Shown here piece after piece: positions 18,352-27,912 of a DNA stretch of 64,000 nt (the first letter of the stretch is position 1; every line of letters starts with the position of its first letter). The translations under genes and the position numbers were made by a program. Source of the DNA: an uncultured Tateyamaria sp. (lineage in GTDB: Bacteria > Pseudomonadota > Alphaproteobacteria > Rhodobacterales > Rhodobacteraceae); the NCBI RefSeq assembly GCF_947488715.1, contig NZ_CANLAG010000005.1:248001-312000 (forward strand), written 5' to 3'. The notes beneath the pieces were generated by a model. That model saw nothing but the letters and a program-made list of their open reading frames with translations. It did no database searches and was not told the DNA's origin.

Positions 18352-18380
18352 AAACCCTCGCCCATGTGGCGGGGGTTTTT
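18352..18380 (+). terminator. Rho-independent terminator after rplQ
   Basis: aaaccctcgcc and ggcgggggttt (one G-T pair) form an 11-bp stem around CATGT, followed by TT and GCG. It ends the ribosomal superoperon. Confidence 0.82.
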
Positions 18381-18440
18381 GCGTTATAGCGGGTGGATGC
18401 GCTTGTATTGCGGGCGTGGGATTTGCATATTTTTGGAACA

Positions 18441-19817
18441 ATGAAACACCTCTTTGCCTTTCTGATCTGTCTGTTGCCCTTGGGGGTGGTGGCCGAGACC
18501 CGCGTGCCGACAAGCGCGTCCGAGATTACCCTGAGTTTTGCGCCGCTTGTGCGCGAAACGGCCCCTGCGGTCGTCAACATCTATGTGAAGTTCGTCACCC
18601 AAGCGCGCAGTCGGACGCCGTTTTCGGACGATCCGTTTTTCGAGCGTTTCTTTGAAGGGTTCGGCACGCCGCAGCCACGGGTTCAGAACTCGCTTGGGTC
18701 GGGCGTGATCCTCAGTGCGGATGGCATTGTGGTGTCGAACTACCACGTGGTCGGTCAGGCCACGGACATTCGCATCGTGTTGAACGATGGGCGCGAGTAT
18801 GAGGCGCGCGTGTTGCTCGGTGATCAAGAGAGCGATCTGGCCATTCTTCAGATTGAGGGCGCGGAGAGCCTGCCGTTCCTGCCCCTGCGCGACAGTGAGA
18901 CGGTCGAGGTGGGGGAATTGACGCTCGCCATCGGCAACCCTTTTGGTGTGGGTCAGACCGTGTCGTCGGGCATTGTGTCGGGGCTCGCGCGGTCGGGTGG
19001 GTCCGGCGGGCGCGGCGCGGGCTATTTCATTCAGACTGATGCGCCGATCAACCCCGGCAATTCCGGCGGCGCGCTTGTGGATATGGGTGGCCGGCTCTTG
19101 GGTATCAACACGCGTATTCTCAGCCGGTCGGGTGGATCGAACGGAATTGGCTTTGCCATTCCCGCCGATCTGGTCGCGGCCTTTGTGCGGCAAGCGCGTG
19201 AAGGCAACGACCGTTTTGTGCGCCCCTGGGCCGGGGCTACGGGGCAAGCGGTGGACGCCGATCTGGCCGAGACGCTGGGCCGTGACCGTCCCGGTGGCAT
19301 CATGCTGGCGGGTTTGCATCCGGCCAGTCCGTTGGTTGATGCGGGGTTCCAGGTTGGGGACGTTGTGCTGGATGTCGATGGTGCGACCGTGGGCAGTCCG
19401 GGCGAGATGCTCTACCGGATGAGCGTGGCCAGCAACGCGGACACCGCAGAGATGACGCGCCTGCGTGGCGGCACAGAAGAGACGGTGACCGTGCGGCTGA
19501 TCCCGCCGCCAGAGGACCCGCCGCGCGGGGCCATCACATTGCCGGAGACGGCGAACCTGCCGGGGCTTTCGGTGTCGCGCATCAACCCGGCTGTGATTGC
19601 CGAGATGGGCCTGCCGCTGGGCGCGCAAGGGGTCGTTGTGACCGATCTAGGGTCGGTGGGACGGCGCGTGGGCCTGCGGGTGGGCGACATCCTGCAACGC
19701 ATCGACCGGCGCGACATCGTCACACCGCAGGATGCCGCTGATGCGCTGCGCGAGGCGCGGCGCGGCACCACGGTGCGGGCGTTGCGCGGTGGTGGCCGCG
19801 TTGTGTTGCGGTTCTGA
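18441..19817 (+). CDS. HtrA/DegP-family periplasmic serine protease
   Basis: I start at ATG 18441, which gives a signal peptide (MKHLFAFLICLLPLGVVAE) and 458 residues. The trypsin-like domain (about residues 30-260) has the catalytic triad His102 (NYHVVG), Asp132 (ESDLAIL) and Ser208 (GNSGGAL). Two PDZ domains follow (about 265-345 and 370-455). It probably degrades or refolds damaged envelope proteins. Whether it is DegP, DegQ or DegS type I cannot tell, though two PDZ domains argue against DegS. rarA begins 1 nt after its stop, so the two are likely co-transcribed. Confidence 0.88.
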   Translation: MKHLFAFLICLLPLGVVAETRVPTSASEITLSFAPLVRETAPAVVNIYVKFVTQARSRTPFSDDPFFERFFEGFGTPQPRVQNSLGSGVILSADGIVVSNYHVVGQATDIRIVLNDGREYEARVLLGDQESDLAILQIEGAESLPFLPLRDSETVEVGELTLAIGNPFGVGQTVSSGIVSGLARSGGSGGRGAGYFIQTDAPINPGNSGGALVDMGGRLLGINTRILSRSGGSNGIGFAIPADLVAAFVRQAREGNDRFVRPWAGATGQAVDADLAETLGRDRPGGIMLAGLHPASPLVDAGFQVGDVVLDVDGATVGSPGEMLYRMSVASNADTAEMTRLRGGTEETVTVRLIPPPEDPPRGAITLPETANLPGLSVSRINPAVIAEMGLPLGAQGVVVTDLGSVGRRVGLRVGDILQRIDRRDIVTPQDAADALREARRGTTVRALRGGGRVVLRF

Positions 19818-19818
19818 G

Positions 19819-21126
19819 GTGGCGGACCTTTTTGCCTCCGACGCGGCTGCGGTAGACACGGGCCCGCGCCCTCTGGCCGACCGCTTGCGCCCGAAAAAAC
19901 TGTCTGAGGTCATTGGACAGCGTCAGGTGCTAGGGCCGGATGCGCCGCTGTCGGTGATGCTGTCGTCGGGTGCGCTGAGCAGCCTTGTGTTCTGGGGGCC
20001 GCCCGGTGTGGGCAAGACGACCATCGCGCGCCTGCTGGCCCATGAAACCGATCTGCACTTTGTCCAAATCAGCGCGATCTTTACCGGCGTGCCGGACCTG
20101 AAAAAGGTGTTCGAGGGGGCCAGGATCCGGCGCCAGAACGGGCAGGGCACGCTGCTGTTTGTGGACGAGATCCACCGTTTCAACAAGGCGCAACAGGACG
20201 GGTTCCTGCCGCATATGGAGGACGGCACGATACTGCTGGTCGGGGCCACGACCGAAAACCCCAGCTTTGAGCTGAACGCCGCTGTGCTCAGCCGGGCGCA
20301 GGTGCTGGTGCTCGAACGGCTCGATCTCGATGACCTCGAATTGCTGGCGCAACGGGCGGAACAGGAACTGGACAAACCCCTGCCCCTTGATCCCGGCGCG
20401 CGGGCCGCGCTGCTCGAGATGGCGGATGGCGACGGGCGCGCGCTGCTCAACCTGATCGAACAGGTGACTGCGTGGACGGTGGACAGTGCGCTGGATCGGG
20501 ACGCTCTGGCCACACGGTTGATGCGCCGCGCCGCGCAATACGACAAATCGGGGGACGCGCATTACAACCTGATCTCGGCGCTGCACAAATCCGTGCGCGG
20601 GTCGGACCCTGACGCGTCGCTCTACTGGTTTGCACGGATGCTTGAGGGGGGCGAGGACCCGCGCTACCTCGCCCGTCGCATCACCCGTATGGCGGTCGAG
20701 GACATCGGCCTTGCCGATCCGCAGGCGCAGGCGGTGTGCCTGCAATCCTGGGCAACCTACGAACGCCTCGGCAGCCCAGAGGGCGAACTGGCGCTGGCGC
20801 AGGCGCTGGTCTACCTCGCCCTCGCGCCCAAATCGAACGCGGCCTACAACGCCTACAAGGGCGCGCGCCGCGCGGCCAAACAGACCGGATCGCACCCGCC
20901 GCCCAAACACATCCTGAACGCGCCCACTGCGTTGATGAAGGATCAGGGATACGGCAAGGACTACGCCTATGACCACGATGCCGAGGACGGGTTTTCCGGT
21001 GCCAACTACTTTCCCGACGGGATGGATCGGCCTGACCTCTACCAACCTGTCGAACGCGGTTTTGAGCGGGACCTGAAAAAGCGGCTCGACTATTTTGCGC
21101 GCCTGCGGACCAAGCGGAACAGCTAG
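19819..21126 (+). CDS. rarA: Replication-associated recombination protein A (AAA+ ATPase)
   Basis: GTG at 19819 gives the usual length of 435 residues, beginning MADLFASDAA and then PLADRLRPKKLSEVIGQ. Walker A is WGPPGVGKTT, Walker B is LLFVDEIHRFNKAQQD, and sensor 1 is VGATTENPSFELN. The C-terminal MgsA tetramerisation domain contains PKSNAAYNAYKGARRAAK. RarA acts at stalled replication forks. A frame open further upstream overlaps the protease gene and is not used. Confidence 0.93.
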   Translation: MADLFASDAAAVDTGPRPLADRLRPKKLSEVIGQRQVLGPDAPLSVMLSSGALSSLVFWGPPGVGKTTIARLLAHETDLHFVQISAIFTGVPDLKKVFEGARIRRQNGQGTLLFVDEIHRFNKAQQDGFLPHMEDGTILLVGATTENPSFELNAAVLSRAQVLVLERLDLDDLELLAQRAEQELDKPLPLDPGARAALLEMADGDGRALLNLIEQVTAWTVDSALDRDALATRLMRRAAQYDKSGDAHYNLISALHKSVRGSDPDASLYWFARMLEGGEDPRYLARRITRMAVEDIGLADPQAQAVCLQSWATYERLGSPEGELALAQALVYLALAPKSNAAYNAYKGARRAAKQTGSHPPPKHILNAPTALMKDQGYGKDYAYDHDAEDGFSGANYFPDGMDRPDLYQPVERGFERDLKKRLDYFARLRTKRNS

Positions 21127-21180
21127 GTACGCCACGGGCGCGACCTTGACTCTTTGCGCCCAACCGACGACAGACCGCGC

Positions 21181-21561
21181 ATGATCTCAACCCTTTCCCT
21201 TGTGGCCCTCGGCGGGGCAATCGGCGCGTCTTTGCGCTGGCTGACGGGCGTCGCGGTGCTGCGCGCGCTGGGGTCGTCGGATTTCCCGCTGGCCATCATC
21301 ACCGTCAACGTCATCGGGTCGTTCCTGATGGGGGTGTTCGTGGTGGCCGCCGCACAGCGCGGGCTGACCCACATGTCGCCCTTCGTGATGACGGGGCTCT
21401 TGGGCGGGTTCACCACGTTCAGCGCCTTCAGCCTCGAAACCATGACCCTGATCGAACGCGGCCACATGGGCCAGGCGGGCCTCTATATTCTGCTGTCGGT
21501 CGGGCTGTCGGTGGGCGCATTGGCGTTGGGTCTCATCCTTGCACGCGGAGTATTCGCATGA
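21181..21561 (+). CDS. crcB: Fluoride channel CrcB/Fluc
   Basis: The 126-residue protein from ATG 21181 has four hydrophobic helices and the Fluc signatures GGAIGASLRW, NVIGSFLMG and GLLGGFTTFSAFSLE (the F-box region). These proteins export fluoride as dual-topology dimers. Only one gene is present, consistent with a homodimer. I saw no fluoride riboswitch in the 54 nt upstream. The stop overlaps the rluC start (ATGA). Confidence 0.9.
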   Translation: MISTLSLVALGGAIGASLRWLTGVAVLRALGSSDFPLAIITVNVIGSFLMGVFVVAAAQRGLTHMSPFVMTGLLGGFTTFSAFSLETMTLIERGHMGQAGLYILLSVGLSVGALALGLILARGVFA

Positions 21562-22595
21562 GCGGCGTTCAAACTGTCACCGTCGAAGAGGGCGAGGGCG
21601 ACCAGCGTCTCGACCGCTGGATGAAGCGGCGGTTTCCGCAGGTCAGCCAGGGCATGATCGAAAAGATGTGCCGCAAGGGCGAATGCCGCGTCGATGGTGG
21701 CCGCGTCAAATCCTCGACCCGCGTCGAAGAGGGGCAACAGGTGCGCATCCCGCCACTGCCGGACCGCCCCGCGCCGGTGATCCAGAAAACGCGCGTGTCC
21801 GACAAGGACGCGCAGATGATCCGCGACTGCGTGATCTACAAGGACGATCAGGTCATCGCGATCAACAAACCCTCCGGCTTGCCGACGCAGGGTGGCTCGG
21901 GCCAGACCAAGCATGTCGACGGTCTGGCCGAGGCGTTGATGTTCGATCTGGACGAAAAACCGCGCCTCGTGCACCGGCTGGACAAGGATACGTCCGGTGT
22001 CCTGCTGCTGGCGCGGACGCGGCTTGCGGCGAAATCTCTGACGGCGGCCATGCGCCACCACGACACGCGCAAGATCTACTGGGCGCTCGTCGCCGGTGTG
22101 CCCACGCCATACTTGGGCGAGATTAAATACGGGCTGGTCAAGGCACCGGGCCGGGGCCGTGGTGGTGAAGGCGAAAAGATGATCGCCGTGCACCCGCGTG
22201 ATGTCGACGGCACACCGGGGGCCAAACGGGCGCAGACGCTCTATGCCACGCTCTACCGTGTGGCCAGCCGCGCCGCATGGGTCGCGATGGAGCCGATCAC
22301 GGGCCGCACCCACCAGTTGCGCGCGCATATGGCCGAGATCGGGCATCCCATCGCGGGCGACGGCAAATATGGCGGCTCTGGTCAGGAAAACCTCGGGGAC
22401 GGGTGGGGCGCCAAGGTGGGCGGCATCATCTCGAACAAGTTGCACCTGCACGCCCGCATGATGCGCTTTGAACAGCCCGAAACCCGCCGCGTCATCACCG
22501 TGACCGCCCCTCTGCCGGATCACATGGCGTCCACATGGGACACCCTCGGCTGGACCGAGGATCTGGCCTCCGAAGACCCGTTCGAGAACATCTGA
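21558..22595 (+). CDS. rluC: RluC/RluD-family 23S rRNA pseudouridine synthase
   Basis: The 345-residue protein has an N-terminal S4 RNA-binding domain (GDQRLDRWMKRRFPQVSQGMIEKMCRKGECRVD) and the catalytic motif RLVHRLDKDTSGVLLLA with the nucleophilic Asp, followed by GRTHQLRAHMAEIGHPIAGDGKYGG. It converts uridines in 23S rRNA to pseudouridine. Whether it is RluC or RluD by site specificity is not certain from sequence. It overlaps crcB by 4 nt and the next gene by 1. Confidence 0.85.
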   Translation: MSGVQTVTVEEGEGDQRLDRWMKRRFPQVSQGMIEKMCRKGECRVDGGRVKSSTRVEEGQQVRIPPLPDRPAPVIQKTRVSDKDAQMIRDCVIYKDDQVIAINKPSGLPTQGGSGQTKHVDGLAEALMFDLDEKPRLVHRLDKDTSGVLLLARTRLAAKSLTAAMRHHDTRKIYWALVAGVPTPYLGEIKYGLVKAPGRGRGGEGEKMIAVHPRDVDGTPGAKRAQTLYATLYRVASRAAWVAMEPITGRTHQLRAHMAEIGHPIAGDGKYGGSGQENLGDGWGAKVGGIISNKLHLHARMMRFEQPETRRVITVTAPLPDHMASTWDTLGWTEDLASEDPFENI

Positions 22596-23248
22596 TGCGT
22601 CTGATCGTGTTTGACGTCGACGGCACGCTGGTCGACAGCCAGGCCGACATCGTCGGCAGCATGGGCGACGCCTTTGCCGCGGCGGGCCTTGATGCCCCCG
22701 CCCGGACGGAGGTGCTGGGTATCGTCGGGCTGTCCCTGCCACAGGCGATGCACGTCCTGGCCCCGGACGCTGACAATGACCTGCTGGTCACACGTTACAA
22801 GCAGGCCTATGCCGACCGCCGCCAGCGTGACGGGGCAGGCCAAGGCTCACCGCTTTATCCCGGCGCGCGCGCGGCGATTGAACGGCTGCACGACCTGCCG
22901 GATGTGCTGCTTGGCCTCGCCACAGGCAAATCGAAACGCGGCCTTGATGCGCTGCTGGCCGCGCATGACCTCGAACGGTTCTTTGTCACGCGCCAGGTCG
23001 CCGATTTCCACCCGTCCAAACCGCACCCTGCCATGTTGCACACCGCCATGGCCGAGGCGGGCGTCGAGGCGGCGGATACGGTGATGGTAGGCGACACCAC
23101 CTTTGACATGCAGATGGCAGAGGCGGCGGGCGTGGCCTTTTTCGGGGTGGACTGGGGTTATCACCCGGCCGCCAGGCTGACCTACGCCCACACCGTCCTG
23201 ACCGATTTTTCCGACATTGATGCGGCACTGACCGCGCTGTGGGGCTGA
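22595..23248 (+). CDS. HAD-superfamily phosphatase (phosphoglycolate phosphatase-like)
   Basis: The ATG at 22595 overlaps the rluC stop (TGATG). The 217-residue protein has HAD motif I FDVDGTLVDSQ, motif II in LGLATGKSKRG, a Lys in HPSKPHP, and motif IV VMVGDTTFDMQMAEAAGV. The cap is the small helical type of Gph/pyrophosphatase PpaX relatives. The substrate is a small phosphate ester; I cannot name it. The rluC-HAD-ATP12 order recurs in Rhodobacteraceae. Confidence 0.85.
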   Translation: MRLIVFDVDGTLVDSQADIVGSMGDAFAAAGLDAPARTEVLGIVGLSLPQAMHVLAPDADNDLLVTRYKQAYADRRQRDGAGQGSPLYPGARAAIERLHDLPDVLLGLATGKSKRGLDALLAAHDLERFFVTRQVADFHPSKPHPAMLHTAMAEAGVEAADTVMVGDTTFDMQMAEAAGVAFFGVDWGYHPAARLTYAHTVLTDFSDIDAALTALWG

Positions 23249-23252
23249 TGAC

Positions 23253-23966
23253 ATGACCGAATGGAAACAAAAACGCTTCTGGACCACCGCAACGGCGGCG
23301 GAAATCGACGGTGGCTGGCAGGTGCAACTGGATGGCCGCGCGGTGAAAACCCCGGCCAAGGCGCCGCTGATGCTACCGACCGCCGCATTGGCCCAGGCCG
23401 TGGCCGCCGAATGGGACGCGCAGGACGAGGTGGTGAACCCGCTCACAATGCCCTTCACCCGCAGCGCCAATGCCGCCATCGACAAGGTCGCGATCCAGCA
23501 CGCAGAGGTGGCGGATATGCTGGCGGCTTACGGCGATGCCGACCTGCTGTGCTACCGCGCCGACAGCCCCGAAGGCCTCGTGGCCCGGCAATCGGCCACC
23601 TGGGATCCCTATCTCGACTGGGCGGCGGACACGCTGGGCGCCCGCTTGGCCCCGCGCACAGGCGTGATGCACGAATCACAGGACGCGGACGCGCTCGCAA
23701 CTTTGGCAAAACAGGTCCACAGTTTCACCGAATTCGAATTGGCGGCCTTCCACGACCTCGTCAGCCTCTCTGGATCGCTGATCCTCGGTTTCGCCGCCGC
23801 CCAAGACCTGAACCCTGCGCCCACGATTTGGGCGGCATCGCGCGTCGATGAGGCATGGCAAATCGAACAATGGGGCGAGGATGAAGAGGCGCAAGAGGTG
23901 GAACAGATCAAGAAAGCCTCGTTTTTGCACGCAAAAGCCTTTTTTGATGCATCCAAACCGTTGTGA
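23253..23966 (+). CDS. ATP12-family F1-ATPase assembly chaperone
   Basis: The 237-residue protein begins MTEWKQKRFW and contains WQVQLDGRAVKTPAKAPLMLPT, PFTRSANAAIDKV and DLLCYRAD, the ATP12 family pattern. In mitochondria Atp12 binds F1-alpha before hexamer assembly; alphaproteobacterial members are thought to act likewise in the cytoplasm. The motif WDPYLDWAADTLGARL is also conserved. It lies 4 nt after the HAD gene. Confidence 0.87.
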   Translation: MTEWKQKRFWTTATAAEIDGGWQVQLDGRAVKTPAKAPLMLPTAALAQAVAAEWDAQDEVVNPLTMPFTRSANAAIDKVAIQHAEVADMLAAYGDADLLCYRADSPEGLVARQSATWDPYLDWAADTLGARLAPRTGVMHESQDADALATLAKQVHSFTEFELAAFHDLVSLSGSLILGFAAAQDLNPAPTIWAASRVDEAWQIEQWGEDEEAQEVEQIKKASFLHAKAFFDASKPL

Positions 23967-23982
23967 GAACAACCATCCGAAC

Positions 23983-23996
23983 TGCATAATTATGCA
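23983..23996. promoter_or_regulatory. 14-bp palindrome upstream of aapJ
   Basis: tgcataattatgca is a perfect palindrome in the 195-bp gap between the ATP12 gene and aapJ. It stands out because the surroundings are G+C-rich. It could be an operator for a dimeric regulator of the aap operon or part of a terminator, since CGTTTTTGG follows. No known regulator consensus is matched. Confidence 0.4.
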
Positions 23997-24161
23997 TCGT
24001 TTTTGGTGAGGTCACCCTTGACGTTTTGCGATGAATCCGGCCAGACTACGGCCCACTGGTTGGGGACAAACCCCACCGGGATCGCCTTCGGCGTGGCAGG
24101 TACACTCAGGCCACGCTGATCGAACCGCCAAAACATGGCGGAAAATCAGGAAGAGGTAACA

Positions 24162-25178
24162 ATGAAAAAATCCGTATTCTTTGGCGCGCTGACCGTCGCC
24201 GGCCTGGCGGCCGGTGCTGCGGCTGCTGGCACGCTTGATGACGTGAAAGCACGCGGCAAACTGAACTGCGGCGTGACCACCGGTCTGGTCGGCTTTGCCG
24301 CACCCGACGCCAACGGTGAATGGAATGGCTTCGACGTTTCGGTCTGCCGCGCTGTTGCAGCGGCTGTACTGGGCGACGCATCGGCTGTTGAATTTGTCCC
24401 CACAACAGGCAAAACACGCTTCACCGCGCTGGCCTCGGGCGAAATCGACATGCTGGCCCGTAACACCACATGGACCTTCTCGCGCGATGTGGACCTCAAG
24501 TTCACCTTCGTTGGCGTGAACTACTATGACGGTCAGGGCTTCATGGTCCCCAAAGAGCTGGGCGTGTCCTCGGCCAAAGATCTGGACGGCGCGACCGTCT
24601 GCATCCAGACCGGCACCACAACCGAGCTGAACCTGGCGGACTTCTTCCGCTCGAACAACATCAGCTACGAGCCCGTGCCGATCGAAACAAACGCCGAAGC
24701 ACAACAGCAGTACCTGGCTGGCGCATGCGACGTGTACACAACGGACGCCTCGGGTCTGGCCGCAACACGCGCCACATTCGAAGCACCCGGCGATCACACG
24801 CTGCTGCCCGAAATCATCTCCAAAGAGCCTCTGGGCCCGCTTGTCCGCCACGGCGACAACGAATGGGGTGACGTGGTTCGCTGGACTTTGAACGCGCTGA
24901 TCACAGCCGAAGAGCTGGGTGTCACATCCGCGAACATCTCCGAGATGGCCGCAGGCACCAACAACCCAGAGATCAACCGTCTCCTGGGCACCGAAGGCAC
25001 GCTGGGCGAGATGCTCGGCCTGGACGCTGACTGGGCGATGAAAGCCATCGCAGCCGGCGGCAACTACGGTGAGGTCTTCGAGAAGAACATCGGCGAATCC
25101 ACTCCGATCGGTCTGGCCCGTGGCCTGAACGCTCAGTGGACCGAAGGCGGCCTGATCTACTCGCCGCCCTTCCGCTAA
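24162..25178 (+). CDS. aapJ: General L-amino-acid ABC transporter, periplasmic binding protein
   Basis: The ATG at 24162 (AGGAAGAGGTAACA upstream) gives 338 residues with a signal peptide (MKKSVFFGALTVAGLAAGAAAAG). The mature protein has the SBP_bac_3 pattern of AapJ: LDDVKARGKLNCGVTTGLVGFAAPD, FDVSVCRAVAAAV and MLARNTTWTFSRD. AapJ captures a wide range of L-amino acids. Its gene leads aapQMP; a stable hairpin after it at 25192 probably keeps its mRNA more abundant than the downstream genes. Confidence 0.94.
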   Translation: MKKSVFFGALTVAGLAAGAAAAGTLDDVKARGKLNCGVTTGLVGFAAPDANGEWNGFDVSVCRAVAAAVLGDASAVEFVPTTGKTRFTALASGEIDMLARNTTWTFSRDVDLKFTFVGVNYYDGQGFMVPKELGVSSAKDLDGATVCIQTGTTTELNLADFFRSNNISYEPVPIETNAEAQQQYLAGACDVYTTDASGLAATRATFEAPGDHTLLPEIISKEPLGPLVRHGDNEWGDVVRWTLNALITAEELGVTSANISEMAAGTNNPEINRLLGTEGTLGEMLGLDADWAMKAIAAGGNYGEVFEKNIGESTPIGLARGLNAQWTEGGLIYSPPFR

Positions 25179-25191
25179 GATACCAAGCCGA

Positions 25192-25219
25192 GGGGCGCAG
25201 GTTCATCCCTGCGCCCCTT
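25192..25219 (+). terminator. Intercistronic hairpin after aapJ
   Basis: ggggcgcagg (25192-25201) and cctgcgcccc (25208-25217) form a perfect 10-bp stem around TTCATC, followed by TTGCG. Such a hairpin after a binding-protein gene typically protects that part of the mRNA or partially ends transcription, raising the ratio of binding protein to permease. Confidence 0.78.
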
Positions 25220-25346
25220 GCGCATTTAGGGGCACAAAGATCGCTGAAAACAGCGGCGCAGTTGCCCAAAGTGCAGCCAGCTTATGAAACCCGGCCCCGC
25301 GCAGTGACGCGAAAAAAACCAAGGCCGGCACACGGGGAACACCTCC

Positions 25347-26561
25347 ATGACAATCATGACCGACCCTCCACAGGAGTCGTTCCGCCTGTCGATGCTTTTG
25401 AACGACACGCGCTACCGATCATATACATTTCAATTCATTGCACTGATTGTGCTGATCGCATCCGCCGCCTTCTTGATGAGCAACCTGTTCAGCAACTTGG
25501 CAGCCGCCGGTCTGAACATTTCCTATCAATTCTTGGGCTCGCCTGCGGGCTACGACATCAACCAGACGCTGATCGCGTACGACAGCCAGTCGACCAACGC
25601 GCGGGCCGCCCTCGTGGGCATCCTGAACACGCTGCTGGTCGCCTTTCTGGCCTGTGTGACGGCCACCATCTTTGGTGTGATCGCCGGGGTGCTGCGCCTG
25701 TCGAACAACTGGCTCGTGTCCAAGCTGATGTCGTTTTATGTCGAGATCTTCCGCAACATCCCGGTTCTGATCTGGATCATCATCATCTTCACCATCATGA
25801 TCGCGGTGCTGCCGGGGCCAAGGGCCTTCCGGGGTGATGAACCGTCGGCCAGCATGGTGCTGAACGCCGTCGCCTTTACCAACCGTGGTGTCTATATCCC
25901 CGCGCCCGTGTGGGGGCCTGGATCGCTGGTGGTTGTGGCGACATTCATCCTGTCGGTGTTCGGCGTCTTTGCCTACCGCCGCTACGCAACCAAACTGCTC
26001 TATGACACGGGCCGCCTGCTGCCGATGGGCTGGCCCAGCCTCGCCATCCTGTTTGTGCCGACCCTGCTGATCTACTTCATCATGGGCATGCCCATTGGCC
26101 TCGACTATCCCGAACTCAAGGGCTTCAACTTTTCCGGCGGGATCAAGGTCGGTGGACCGCTGATCGCCCTGTGGTTCGCCCTGTCGATCTATACCGGTGC
26201 CTTCATCGCGGAAAACGTGCGTGCGGGCATTCAGGCGATCTCCAAGGGTCAGTCCGAAGCCGCCGGTGCGCTGGGTCTGCGTCAGGGCCGGATCATGAAC
26301 CTCGTGGTGCTGCCGCAGGCGCTGCGGGTCATCATCCCGCCGCTCATCTCGCAATACCTCAACATCACCAAGAACTCATCGCTCGCCATTGCTGTGGGCT
26401 ACGCGGACGTAACCGCAACACTGGGCGGGATCACCCTGAACCAGACGGGCCGCGCCATCGAATGTGTCCTGCTGTTGATGCTGTTCTATCTGACGATCTC
26501 GTTGTCCATCTCGGCCATCATGAACGTCTACAACAACTCCGTTAAGCTGAAGGAGCGCTGA
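25347..26561 (+). CDS. aapQ: General L-amino-acid ABC transporter, permease AapQ
   Basis: The 404-residue inner-membrane protein has about eight helices and the permease coupling motif (EAAGALGLRQGRIMNLVVLPQALRVIIPPL) near residues 300-330. The large N-terminal half between the first and later helices is typical of AapQ rather than of the smaller HisQ type. It starts at ATG 25347; ATG 25356 in frame is possible. aapM follows after 1 nt, preceded by AAGGAG. Confidence 0.92.
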   Translation: MTIMTDPPQESFRLSMLLNDTRYRSYTFQFIALIVLIASAAFLMSNLFSNLAAAGLNISYQFLGSPAGYDINQTLIAYDSQSTNARAALVGILNTLLVAFLACVTATIFGVIAGVLRLSNNWLVSKLMSFYVEIFRNIPVLIWIIIIFTIMIAVLPGPRAFRGDEPSASMVLNAVAFTNRGVYIPAPVWGPGSLVVVATFILSVFGVFAYRRYATKLLYDTGRLLPMGWPSLAILFVPTLLIYFIMGMPIGLDYPELKGFNFSGGIKVGGPLIALWFALSIYTGAFIAENVRAGIQAISKGQSEAAGALGLRQGRIMNLVVLPQALRVIIPPLISQYLNITKNSSLAIAVGYADVTATLGGITLNQTGRAIECVLLLMLFYLTISLSISAIMNVYNNSVKLKER

Positions 26562-26562
26562 G

Positions 26563-27897
26563 ATGTCAGATACATCCGCTGCCTTTGTCCGCACCGAACA
26601 GGTGCCGCCATCACCCCCGCCCTCGTCGGCGACAGGGCCATACAAATGGGCCAAGGACAACCTGTTCTCGACGTGGCTCTATGGTCTTCTGACATTCGTG
26701 TCGTGCTATGTGATCTACGTGATCCTGGGCAACACGCTGCCATGGATCTTTGCCGGGGTTTGGAACACCTCCAGCCTGGCGGAATGCCGCGAGGTACTGG
26801 ACGGCGTGTCGGGGGGCTGTTTCTCGGTCCTGACGGAACGCTGGAACCAGCTCTTGTTCGGGTTCAAGTACCCACAAGCGACAGAAGACACACCTCGTAC
26901 GGTGCTTGGTCTGTTGCCAACCGTCGGGTACTGGCGCCCATCGCTGACGTTCCTGCTGTTCTTTGCAGCCGCCGCACCGGTCCTGTTCTATAAACTGCCG
27001 CGCAAGCTGCTGTTGTTCACAGCGATCTTCCCCTTTTTGGCCTACTACCTGATCTGGGGCGGCACCATCATGACGCCGATCCTGGCTCTGGTCGGGACCG
27101 TCGTGGGTTATTTCGTGTACCAACGCCTGGTCACGGGCAGCTTTGCCGCCGGTTTCTTTGGCGGGATCGCCGCAGCCTTTGTGGTCTGGATCATCGGGGG
27201 CATGCTGATCCCCGAAAACGCCAACGAAGGCGCAATGCTGCAAGCCGTGCCAAGCCGGGATCTGGGGGGCTTCATGCTCAACATGATGCTGGGCGTGGCC
27301 TGTGTGTCGCTGTCGGTGCCGCTGGGCATCGCGCTGGCGCTGGGTCGCCAGTCGGACATGCCGCTGATCAAGTGGATCTGTGTGATCTTCATTGAATTCA
27401 TCCGTGGCGTGCCGCTCATCACCTTGCTGTTCGTGGCGTCGGTGATGCTGGCCTACTTCTTCCCGCCCGGCACAACGACTGACCTGTTCCTGCGCGTGGT
27501 GATCATGATCACGATGTTCTCGGCGGCCTATATCGCCGAAGTGATCCGGGGTGGCCTCGCCGCTCTGCCACGTGGCCAATACGAAGCCGCAGACAGCCTC
27601 GGCCTCGACTACCCGCAAGCGATGCGTCTGATCATCCTGCCCCAAGCGTTGAAAATCTCCATTCCGGGGATCGTGAACGTGGCGGTGGGCCTGTTCAAGG
27701 ACACAACGCTGGTGTCGGTCATCTCGATGTTCGACCTTGTGGGTATGATCCGCGGTCCCATCCTCGCCTCGACCGAATGGAACGGGGTGTACTGGGAACT
27801 GCTGGGCTTTGCCGCGCTTCTCTTCTTTGTCGTCTGCTACGGCATCTCACAATACTCGCAGTGGCTGGAACGCCAGCTCGCGACCGATCACCGCTGA
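26563..27897 (+). CDS. aapM: General L-amino-acid ABC transporter, permease AapM
   Basis: The 444-residue protein has a Pro-rich cytoplasmic N-terminus (EQVPPSPPPSSATGPYKWAKDNLFSTWLYG), a long multi-helix region, and the coupling motif EAADSLGLDYPQAMRLIILPQALKISIP. It would form the heterodimeric pore with AapQ. It lies 1 nt after aapQ and 15 nt before aapP. Confidence 0.93.
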   Translation: MSDTSAAFVRTEQVPPSPPPSSATGPYKWAKDNLFSTWLYGLLTFVSCYVIYVILGNTLPWIFAGVWNTSSLAECREVLDGVSGGCFSVLTERWNQLLFGFKYPQATEDTPRTVLGLLPTVGYWRPSLTFLLFFAAAAPVLFYKLPRKLLLFTAIFPFLAYYLIWGGTIMTPILALVGTVVGYFVYQRLVTGSFAAGFFGGIAAAFVVWIIGGMLIPENANEGAMLQAVPSRDLGGFMLNMMLGVACVSLSVPLGIALALGRQSDMPLIKWICVIFIEFIRGVPLITLLFVASVMLAYFFPPGTTTDLFLRVVIMITMFSAAYIAEVIRGGLAALPRGQYEAADSLGLDYPQAMRLIILPQALKISIPGIVNVAVGLFKDTTLVSVISMFDLVGMIRGPILASTEWNGVYWELLGFAALLFFVVCYGISQYSQWLERQLATDHR

Positions 27898-27912
27898 TAA
27901 GGAGTGGCTGAT